A stretch of DNA of 59,815 nt. Origin: Candidatus Faecousia excrementipullorum (GTDB lineage Bacteria; Bacillota; Clostridia; Oscillospirales; Oscillospiraceae). A program made the position numbers and the translations under genes. The notes beneath the pieces were generated by a model. The model worked only from the letters and a program-made list of their open reading frames with translations, had not been told where the DNA came from and ran no database searches. Shown here piece by piece: positions 24,417 through 31,034 of the stretch (positions are counted from its first letter, which is position 1; every line of letters starts with the position of its first letter). The stretch lies in NCBI GenBank assembly GCA_018712825.1, contig DVGG01000032.1:1-59815 (forward strand). The letters are read 5' to 3'.

Positions 24417-24456
24417 AAAAAAACTCCCTTGTGTAAATTTTCAAAGACTTATTGAC

Positions 24457-24485
24457 ATTTTATCATATTGAGAGCCTATCGTCAA
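24457..24485 (-). promoter_or_regulatory. Sigma-A promoter of pyk
   Basis: TTGACG (24480-24485) and TAAAAT (24457-24462) on the minus strand are 17 bases apart. The 14 bases around the -35 box (24473-24486) are identical to those at the starch operon promoter (9467-9480). Confidence 0.8.
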
Positions 24486-24491
24486 TCATTT

Positions 24492-26312
24492 CTAACGCAA
24501 CTTTACCCGGTAATGACTCATCCAGAAATTCACCTGCAGCATATAGGCCAGGGTTTGAGGAGCCTTCATCAACTGACCATACCAGGGCCAGGTATAGTCT
24601 TCCGTAATCAGTCCTTCCAGGCGGTCTTTTCTTGCAATTTGCAGTATGGGAGACTGGGGGTCATTCAGAACCTGGCGGAACCGCTTCTCCACCAGTTCCA
24701 GATAATGGGGATTGTAGGTTTTGGGATAGGGGCTTTTCTTTCTCAGTCTCACCGGTTCCGGCAGGATGCCTTCCACGGCGCAGCGCAAAAGTCCCTTCTC
24801 CTGTCCCTGATAGTCCTTGAACTGCCAGGGAATCCCATACAGATATTCTGCTATCCGGTAATCGCAAAACGGCACACGGACTTCCAGACCGTTAAACATG
24901 CTCATTCGGTCTTTTCTGTCCAGAAGGGTCTGCATAAACCAACGAAAATTCAGATTGACCATCTGCTTCATCCGGGTCTCCTCCGGACCGGTTCCCGGAA
25001 GAATGTCGCATTCTTCCAGGGTTTTCCGGTAGCGGCTGGCTACATACTCCTCCGGTTCAATTTGTTCTGCAAAGTCCGGGTTCAGCAAAGCGCTGCGCTG
25101 GCGGATGTTCTGGGCCCAGGGGAAGCCCTCCCGGGCGCGAACCTCCGGGTCCCGGTACCAGGGGTACCCCCCAAAAATCTCATCCGCACACTCCCCGGAC
25201 AGGGCAACCTTTACATATGGACGGATTTCCTTACAAAAAGCCAGCAGGGAAAAATCCACATCCGCCATTCCCGGCAAATCCCGTGCAATGGTTGCCGCCT
25301 CCCCTGCTCCAACCAAGTCCTCCGGAGACAAAACCGTCCAGTGGTGGCGAGTGCCTATAGCATCCTGCATGATTTGAATGTAGGAATTATCTGATGCAGG
25401 CTGAAACTTTCCAGGAACAAAGAACCGGTCGTTTCCCACATAATCCACGGAAAAGGTATCCAGCTGCTCCCCTGCTTTTTTTCGCTCTGCAGCACAGACA
25501 GCGGTAATGATACTGGAATCCAATCCGCCGGACAAAAAGGTACCAATGGGAACGTCCGAAACCATCTGCCGCCGGATGGCATCCAACACCAGGAAACGAA
25601 CCTGTTGGACGGTCTCTTGGAAGTTCTGGGTATGCTCCCGGTCTTTCAGCTTCCAGTACCGTTCCCACCGCCACTTGCCCTGGCTGTACCAGCCGCAGCA
25701 GCCGGGTTCCAGCTCCTGAATACCATAAAATACCCCGCAGCCCGGAGTCCGTCCAGGGCCCATGAGGATGATTTCAGCCACGCCTTCCCCATCCAGCTCC
25801 GCTTCCACCGTGGGATAAGCCAGGATGGATTTGATTTCAGAGGCAAAAAGCAGACCGCCGTCATGGAGCTTATAAAAAAGAGGCTTTACCCCCATCCGGT
25901 CCCTGGCCAAAAACAGCCTTCGGTTCTTTTCCTCCCAGACCGCAAAGGCGAAGATTCCGTTGAATCGGTTTACGCAATCCGCCCCGAATTCCGCATAGGC
26001 ATGGAGCACCACCTCTGTGTCGGAGTGTCCGGTAAATTGGTGCCCGGCAGCTATCAGTTCCTGCCGCAATTCCTGGGTGTTATACAGCTCTCCATTGTAT
26101 ACCAGGGTATAATCCTGCCCGCCCCAGTTCAGCGTCATTGGCTGTTTGCCTCCCTGGGGATCGATGATTGCCAATCTGGTATGCAGCAGCGCTGCATCCG
26201 GTGTGCAGTGAGTGCCGGAACCGTCCGGTCCCCGCCGCTCCATCGTTTTCAGAATGTTTTGCAAGGTTTCTTCGTCATAGTTTAATCCAATGATACCCGC
26301 TATGGCACACAT
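24492..26312 (-). CDS. asnB: Asparagine synthase (glutamine-hydrolysing)
   Basis: A 606-residue enzyme that amidates aspartate with glutamine nitrogen and ATP. The N-terminal glutaminase begins directly with MCAIAGIIGLNYD, with the catalytic Cys2, and has RGPDGSG and the NGELYN block. The C-terminal synthetase shows the PP-loop LSGGLDSS near residue 262 and the SGECADEIFGGYPWY block near residue 370. Both active sites are complete. It is divergent to the spore-type gene at 26404 and ends close to the pyk promoter. Confidence 0.95.
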   Translation of the reverse strand: MCAIAGIIGLNYDEETLQNILKTMERRGPDGSGTHCTPDAALLHTRLAIIDPQGGKQPMTLNWGGQDYTLVYNGELYNTQELRQELIAAGHQFTGHSDTEVVLHAYAEFGADCVNRFNGIFAFAVWEEKNRRLFLARDRMGVKPLFYKLHDGGLLFASEIKSILAYPTVEAELDGEGVAEIILMGPGRTPGCGVFYGIQELEPGCCGWYSQGKWRWERYWKLKDREHTQNFQETVQQVRFLVLDAIRRQMVSDVPIGTFLSGGLDSSIITAVCAAERKKAGEQLDTFSVDYVGNDRFFVPGKFQPASDNSYIQIMQDAIGTRHHWTVLSPEDLVGAGEAATIARDLPGMADVDFSLLAFCKEIRPYVKVALSGECADEIFGGYPWYRDPEVRAREGFPWAQNIRQRSALLNPDFAEQIEPEEYVASRYRKTLEECDILPGTGPEETRMKQMVNLNFRWFMQTLLDRKDRMSMFNGLEVRVPFCDYRIAEYLYGIPWQFKDYQGQEKGLLRCAVEGILPEPVRLRKKSPYPKTYNPHYLELVEKRFRQVLNDPQSPILQIARKDRLEGLITEDYTWPWYGQLMKAPQTLAYMLQVNFWMSHYRVKLR

Positions 26313-26365
26313 GATTCATCCCATTCCTTTCCAAACACTATTGTATGCAATGGGAAAGAAAAATT

Positions 26366-26394
26366 GCATACCAGGGAAGCTTTCAGCCATAATA
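26366..26394 (+). promoter_or_regulatory. Candidate sigma-G/sigma-F forespore promoter
   Basis: GCATA (26366-26370) and CATAATA (26388-26394) are 17 bases apart and match the forespore consensus GHATR-N17/18-CATNHTA known from Bacillus subtilis. No good sigma-A promoter is visible here. The predicted start site is within about 10 bases of the ATG. Confidence 0.5.
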
Positions 26395-26403
26395 AGATGG
26401 GTG

Positions 26404-26838
26404 ATGAATATGAAAGGCAGCAAAGACTTACTCTCGTCAATCTTAAAAACCACGCAAGCCGGTCAGACCGGAATCCGCAGCATTATGAACCGTCCTCTTA
26501 ATGAAAATCTGAAAGCAGCTCTTCACTCCCAGCTACGGGAATACAACGCCATTGAAAAACAGGCATACGATCTGGCCAGAGAACGGAACTGGGTGCTGGA
26601 GGAATTGGATCCAACCATGAAGCACATCTCCAATATGATGTCCAAAACCAGACTGCGTTTCGGCGACATCGACTCCAAGGCAGCCTCCATGATGGTAACC
26701 GGAAACACTCGTGGCATCATCAAGGGCTACAAGAACTTAAATCAATACAACAACTCGGATGCCGCTGTTGGAGCCTTGGCCAGGAAGCTTTTGGACTGTG
26801 AAAAGGAAAACATTCAGCAAATGCAGGGGTTTCTGTAA
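26404..26838 (+). CDS. Conserved Clostridia protein of unknown function, probably helical and spore-related
   Basis: A 144-residue protein starting MNMKGSKDLLSSILKTTQAG; ATG at 26404 or 26410 are equally possible. It appears to be all-helical: an N-terminal helix, then EYNAIEKQAYDLARERNW and ELDPTMKHISNMMSKTRL, and a C-terminal helix ending in QQMQGFL. The pattern of spaced Glu/His-containing helices recalls ferritin-like or spore-coat proteins, but the metal ligands are not clear. It has a candidate forespore promoter and its own terminator, which overlaps the stop codon. Function is unknown. Confidence 0.75.
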   Translation: MNMKGSKDLLSSILKTTQAGQTGIRSIMNRPLNENLKAALHSQLREYNAIEKQAYDLARERNWVLEELDPTMKHISNMMSKTRLRFGDIDSKAASMMVTGNTRGIIKGYKNLNQYNNSDAAVGALARKLLDCEKENIQQMQGFL

Positions 26839-26854
26839 ACCCCTGCACCTTTTT
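26822..26854 (+). terminator. Intrinsic terminator overlapping a stop codon
   Basis: TGCAGGGGTTT (26822-26832) pairs perfectly with AAACCCCTGCA (26837-26847) and is followed by CC and five T residues. The upstream arm lies in the last codons of the preceding gene. Confidence 0.9.
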
Positions 26855-26900
26855 ATTGCGGCTGCATAGAATGATTGGGAAAAGAAAGGAGTGGATTGTT

Positions 26901-27284
26901 CTGTCAGCCAAAGGGTACATACAGGTTCGTGTATACACCAGCAAGGCCCAGATTCCTCTGGAAAATGCAGCAATCATGATTACAGCAAAAGACGGCTCCA
27001 CCATCGCCATGCGTGTCACCAATCAAAGCGGGATGCTGAATGCGCCGATTGCCATTGATGTGCCGGACCTATCTGCCGGGCAAACACCGGGTACAGGTCT
27101 CATTCCCTTTTCTGTGGTGGATCTTTATGTCTGGGCGCAGAATTACGAAGCTATTGAAATTAAAAATCTGCAAATCTTTCCCACCATCACCACCAGTCAG
27201 CCACTGGAGATGATTCCTCTTTCAGAATTTCCGGATTCCTACAACAAGCTGGAAATTTTTGACACACCCAGACAAAATCTGTAG
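26901..27284 (+). CDS. Small beta-rich protein of a spore-type cluster, apparent CTG start
   Basis: About 127 residues, beginning (L/M)SAKGYIQVRVYTSKAQIPLENAAI and ending IFDTPRQNL. The sequence has the strand pattern of a carboxypeptidase-regulatory-like or CnaB-type beta sandwich (AIMITAKDGSTIAMRVTN near residues 23-40). AAAGGAG (26885-26891) is 9 bases before CTG 26901; upstream in-frame ATG codons at 26856 and 26871 have no ribosome-binding site, so CTG is the best start. It is directly followed by the SpoIID-like gene with 11 bases between, so the three genes to 29112 are one operon. The role is unknown; a structural or scaffold function in the spore is a guess. Confidence 0.65.
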   Translation: MSAKGYIQVRVYTSKAQIPLENAAIMITAKDGSTIAMRVTNQSGMLNAPIAIDVPDLSAGQTPGTGLIPFSVVDLYVWAQNYEAIEIKNLQIFPTITTSQPLEMIPLSEFPDSYNKLEIFDTPRQNL

Positions 27285-27295
27285 GAGGTGAATCT

Positions 27296-28561
27296 ATGCC
27301 CGCTGTTATTCCCTTTGTTCCTCAAAACATCACCGTGCACTTGGGGACGCCCACTTCCGATGCTGCCAATGTAACCGTCAGCTTTGCAGACTATGTAAAA
27401 AATGTTGCCTCCAGCGAAATCTATCCCACCTGGGAGGAAAGTGCTCTGCGGGCGAACATTCTGGCCATTACATCCTTTGCCTTAAATCGGATATATACCG
27501 AGTACTATCGCAGCCGGGGCTATGACTTTGATATCACCAACTCCACAGCCTTTGACCAGGCTTTTGTCAACGGCAGAAGTATTTTTGAAAACATTTCCAG
27601 GCTGGTGGATGACCTGTTCAATGATTATCTGCGCAGGCCGGAATTTGTGGAGCCCCTGGCTGCAAAATTCTGTAACGGCACCACCGTTACCTGTGAAGGG
27701 CTGAGCCAATGGGGCAGCCAGAACCTGGCTTTGGAAGGGTATAATTCCATTGATATCCTGCGGAGCTACTATGGAGATGTGGAAACCGTCGTAAACGCAC
27801 CTATCCGGGGCAACCGCTCCTCCTACCCAGGGACACCCTTGCGGGTCGGCAGTACCGGCCCCAATGTGGTAGTCATTCAGGCGTCACTGAACCGGATTTC
27901 CCAGAATTACCCGGCAATCCCCAAAGTTCCTGTGGCGGACGGTATTTTCGGGAGCAAAACAGAGGCTTCCGTGAAAGCATTTCAAAAGATATTTGACCTG
28001 ACACCGGACGGCATTGTAGGACAGAACACCTGGTATGCTCTGGTGCGAATCTATACCGCCGTCACCAAGCTTTCCGAGCTGCGAAGCCAGGGTCAGCAAT
28101 TTTACTCCATCAGCTGGGCACCTCCCAATGCCTTGCAACTGGGAGATACAGGAGAAAAGGTAAAATTGCTGCAGTATATGCTTGCAATGCTTTCGGAGTA
28201 CATTCCGGAAATCCCCCCGGTTGCCGTGGACGGTATTTACGGAAAAGCCACCAGAGCCGCTGTTCTGGCAGCACAAAGGCGGTTCCGTCTGCCGGAAACA
28301 GGGGTCGTGGACCCAGAGACCTGGCAAGCAATATACGGCCAGTTCTCCGGCATTGAAAATACCACTCTGCGCAGTGAGGAGAGCTTTCCTGTCAGCGGCA
28401 CAATGACACCGGCTTCCGTTCCTGCAGGCAACTTCACCCGCTCCGGGACGGATTTCGGTTCCAAAACCTTGTATGCCCGCTCCTCAACCCTACAGCAGTT
28501 CCCCGGAAGAGATTTGAGCATCGGCAGCAGGGACGCCGTGCAAAAGGAGGTAGTCAGATGA
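27296..28561 (+). CDS. SpoIID/LytB-like domain protein with two peptidoglycan-binding repeats
   Basis: A 421-residue protein. Residues about 25-160 match the SpoIID/LytB fold: NVASSEIYPTW with the likely catalytic Glu41, RANILAITSFALNR, and the typical end CEGLSQWGSQNLALEGYNSI and ILRSYYG. SpoIID of Bacillus is a lytic transglycosylase that cleaves peptidoglycan during engulfment. Two PG_binding_1-type modules follow at about 182-250 and 281-348, each with the pattern (V/I)DGI(F/Y)G..T...V..(F/Q). The C-terminal 70 residues are Ser/Thr-rich. There is no signal peptide or membrane helix, so the way it reaches the wall is unclear; release from the mother cell or non-classical export are options. 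AGGAGGTGA precedes the ATG. Confidence 0.8.
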   Translation: MPAVIPFVPQNITVHLGTPTSDAANVTVSFADYVKNVASSEIYPTWEESALRANILAITSFALNRIYTEYYRSRGYDFDITNSTAFDQAFVNGRSIFENISRLVDDLFNDYLRRPEFVEPLAAKFCNGTTVTCEGLSQWGSQNLALEGYNSIDILRSYYGDVETVVNAPIRGNRSSYPGTPLRVGSTGPNVVVIQASLNRISQNYPAIPKVPVADGIFGSKTEASVKAFQKIFDLTPDGIVGQNTWYALVRIYTAVTKLSELRSQGQQFYSISWAPPNALQLGDTGEKVKLLQYMLAMLSEYIPEIPPVAVDGIYGKATRAAVLAAQRRFRLPETGVVDPETWQAIYGQFSGIENTTLRSEESFPVSGTMTPASVPAGNFTRSGTDFGSKTLYARSSTLQQFPGRDLSIGSRDAVQKEVVR

Positions 28562-29112
28562 GACCAGGTGACTCTTTTGTTGCACAGCCCGTCAGAAGCT
28601 TACAGACCATGCTGCGGGTTATCGCCATGAACAACGCCCGTATGTCCAAAGCTGTTCCCGACGGAATTTACGGACCGGATACCATGCATGAGGTCTCCGC
28701 ACTGCAGAGAATGAGCGGACTGCCTCAGACCGGCGTTGTAAACGAAGCCACATGGAACGAGGTTATCAGACAATTCGGGCCAGCCGCTGTCAATGTCCTA
28801 CAGGCACAACCGGTGGAAATACTTCTTGAGCCGGGAGAGAAAATCGGGCATAATCAAGCCAGCCCCTATGTTTTCCTTCTGCAAAGTATGCTCACAGTTC
28901 TGTCTATGGGAAACCCGATCATTCCCCTTCCCGGCCACTCCGGAACGATGGATGACAGTACCACCGCCGCTTTGCGGATGTTCCAGTCTCTTTCCGACTT
29001 GGAGGAAACCGGGGTTCTGGACCGGGAAAGCTGGAAGCAGGTTGCACTGCAATTCACCCTTTCCGCCCTGCTGCAATCTCCAAAGATGAAACAAAAATCC
29101 CTGTCAGATTGA
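28558..29112 (+). CDS. Protein with two peptidoglycan-binding repeats
   Basis: A 184-residue protein made of two PG_binding_1-type repeats (about residues 8-72 and 95-160), for example VPDGIYGPDTMHEVSALQRMSGL and GTMDDSTTAALRMFQSLSDLEE. The ATG overlaps the stop of the SpoIID-like gene (ATGA) and has AAAGGAGG upstream. No catalytic domain or signal peptide is seen. It probably binds the same peptidoglycan as its neighbour and works with it. Confidence 0.8.
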   Translation: MRPGDSFVAQPVRSLQTMLRVIAMNNARMSKAVPDGIYGPDTMHEVSALQRMSGLPQTGVVNEATWNEVIRQFGPAAVNVLQAQPVEILLEPGEKIGHNQASPYVFLLQSMLTVLSMGNPIIPLPGHSGTMDDSTTAALRMFQSLSDLEETGVLDRESWKQVALQFTLSALLQSPKMKQKSLSD

Positions 29113-29162
29113 TACTTTTCATAATAAAATTTGCAAAATTTATGTAACATTGACATTTACAC

Positions 29163-29191
29163 TTGATTCATAGGAAAAAAAGGCATATAAT
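29163..29191 (+). promoter_or_regulatory. Promoter of the phosphatidyltransferase gene
   Basis: TTGATT (29163-29168) and TATAAT (29186-29191) are 17 bases apart. Confidence 0.65.
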
Positions 29192-29229
29192 ACCCATATG
29201 CATTTACCACGGTCCGGAGGATTGCAGGA

Positions 29230-29832
29230 ATGATTATCAAAGATTGGAAAAAAGAGATATTCACCATACCCAATATGCTCAGTCTCTTCCGACTGCTGTT
29301 GATTCCGGTGTATGTGACCATCTACCTGAATGCCAAAAGCAATATGGACTATTTCCTTGCCGCCGGTATTTTGGCAGTATCCTGCCTGACGGATATGATT
29401 GACGGCAAAATTGCCCGACACTTCAATATGATCTCCACGGTGGGAAAGGTGTTGGATCCCCTGGCAGACAAACTGACCCAGTTTACTTTGATTCTGTGTC
29501 TGGCTGTCCGGCATAACATCTTGTGGTATCTGGTGGGGCTGTTTTTCGTGAAAGAATCCTTCCAGTTGATTATAGGCGGCATTAACCTGAAAAAAGGCAG
29601 AATGCTGAAAACCTCTTTGATCAGCGGAAAAATCAGCACTACAGTACTGTTTGTCAGCCTTGTGCTGCTGGTATTGCTGCCCACTTTGTCCGAGAATGTA
29701 ATCAACTGGATTGCCATTGCTGATGGCATATTCCTGCTGGTTGCTTTTCTGGATTATGGGATTGCCTATTGCTGCAGACCGTCTTGCTTTGTATATTTCG
29801 ATAAGGAAAATCAAGAAAAGAATGGACAGTAA
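29230..29832 (+). CDS. CDP-alcohol phosphatidyltransferase, PgsA-like
   Basis: A 200-residue inner-membrane enzyme with about five or six spans. The CDP-alcohol phosphotransferase signature is complete: D-x2-DG-x2-AR-x8-G-x3-D-x3-D, seen as TDMIDGKIARHF and then GKVLDPLADKL near residues 54-82. By size and sequence it resembles phosphatidylglycerophosphate synthase (CDP-diacylglycerol plus glycerol-3-phosphate). Phosphatidylserine or other alcohol acceptors cannot be excluded. It is a single gene with a terminator. Confidence 0.88.
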   Translation: MIIKDWKKEIFTIPNMLSLFRLLLIPVYVTIYLNAKSNMDYFLAAGILAVSCLTDMIDGKIARHFNMISTVGKVLDPLADKLTQFTLILCLAVRHNILWYLVGLFFVKESFQLIIGGINLKKGRMLKTSLISGKISTTVLFVSLVLLVLLPTLSENVINWIAIADGIFLLVAFLDYGIAYCCRPSCFVYFDKENQEKNGQ

Positions 29833-29867
29833 GCCGCGAAAACCTGCTGTGTCCCAATAAGAAATTT

Positions 29868-29899
29868 CCAGGATCTCAGAAGTGAGATCCTGGTTTTTT
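29868..29899 (+). terminator. Strong intrinsic terminator
   Basis: CCAGGATCTCA (29868-29878) pairs perfectly with TGAGATCCTGG (29883-29893) around a 4-base loop, followed by six T residues. Confidence 0.95.
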
Positions 29900-29991
29900 C
29901 GTGCTATTCACTTTTTTGTAAAACAATTACCAGAGTCCAGCCTTGAAATTCTATTGTTTTCAAGGTGCACTCCGGGGAGTGTGGCTCTATC

Positions 29992-30921
29992 TTACACGCT
30001 TGCGTTGACAACCATTTTTTCTTTTTCCTGTTCGAGCTGGGCGATTGTATCGTTTATCCCATTCATCCTGGTTGTCAAATCGGATAGTAGCTGGCGGACT
30101 TGACATTGCACTTTGGTTACCTCCCCTTGGGAGTCGTTGATATGATCCAAAACTGCCCAGTCAGCAAAGAGGCCATCAAAAAAGTAATCCGCAAACCGGA
30201 GAAATCCGTCAACGTTTACCTGAAGCTGCGCATCCACAGACACATCCGCAAGCTCTGTCCTGAAACGAAGCAGTTCCTCCTGAAGCTTTTGCACTTTTTC
30301 CTGGGCCTCATCCAGGCAACTGTGCTTTATCAGATCCGAGACCAGACCGCCTCCAGCCAAATCCCAAATGCCCCACCCTTCCGCATCACTCAGGTCAGAA
30401 AGAATTTCGTTCACCGTGTTCATAGCCCGGTTGCCTGCAAAAATTGCTTCGCTGATTTCCTTCTTCTGGGCCTGTTTCTCGGTAATCCGGCTCTCCAGCT
30501 CCAGAAGTTCCTCACCCTGGGGTGTTCCGGAATTACGGATTTGCTGCGTTTTCTCATGAAGCAGCCGGGCATATCGGTTTTCTATACCTGCAAGCCCTCG
30601 GAGCTGTTCTTCCATATCCTGAATCTGACCAAAGACCTGTTTTTGCTCCAGAACCGCAGTATCATATTTCAGCTTCGCGCTATAAGCCTCCGCCTTCTCC
30701 TTATCCAGCCGATCTTCCTTTTGGCCAATGAGACTATAAAAGATTGCGGACAGACTGACACGCTCCAGACGAAGTACATCCTCCTGTTGGGATTCCAGTT
30801 CCCTTTTCAGCCCCGATACCTGTAATTCCAAAGAGCGGTTTTGAGAGCGGAGAACCGACAGCTTTGCCTCCAAGCGCTTTTTCTCAAACAATTTCTCCTG
30901 AACCTGCTGTAAATTTTCCAT
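29992..30921 (-). CDS. Coiled-coil protein of unknown function
   Basis: A 309-residue cytoplasmic protein without membrane segments. Long coiled-coil stretches run from residue 1 to about 130 (EKLFEKKRLEAKLSVLRSQN and similar) and again from about 200 to 225. A non-coiled block near 170-200 (EGWGIWDLAGGGLVSDLIK) may be a small globular contact. GGAGGAGGAAAGGG precedes the ATG. It has its own promoter and lies downstream of ftsK, from which it is separated by a terminator. No family is recognised. Confidence 0.75.
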   Translation of the reverse strand: MENLQQVQEKLFEKKRLEAKLSVLRSQNRSLELQVSGLKRELESQQEDVLRLERVSLSAIFYSLIGQKEDRLDKEKAEAYSAKLKYDTAVLEQKQVFGQIQDMEEQLRGLAGIENRYARLLHEKTQQIRNSGTPQGEELLELESRITEKQAQKKEISEAIFAGNRAMNTVNEILSDLSDAEGWGIWDLAGGGLVSDLIKHSCLDEAQEKVQKLQEELLRFRTELADVSVDAQLQVNVDGFLRFADYFFDGLFADWAVLDHINDSQGEVTKVQCQVRQLLSDLTTRMNGINDTIAQLEQEKEKMVVNASV

Positions 30922-30966
30922 TTCCCTTTCCTCCTCCAGTCAGGAATACCCCTTTGTCCTGTTTTG

Positions 30967-30995
30967 ATTATAGCAGCAGAAGTGGTATTCTGCAA
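30967..30995 (-). promoter_or_regulatory. Sigma-A promoter of the coiled-coil protein gene
   Basis: TTGCAG (30990-30995, minus strand) and TATAAT (30967-30972) are 17 bases apart. Confidence 0.7.
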
Positions 30996-31000
30996 GGGAA

Positions 31001-31034
31001 AACGGCACCGAAATGACATTCGGTGCCGTTTTGC
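31001..31034 (-). terminator. Terminator after ftsK/spoIIIE
   Basis: AACGGCACCGAA (31001-31012) pairs perfectly with TTCGGTGCCGTT (31019-31030) around a 6-base loop, followed on the minus strand by TTTTCCC. Confidence 0.85.
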
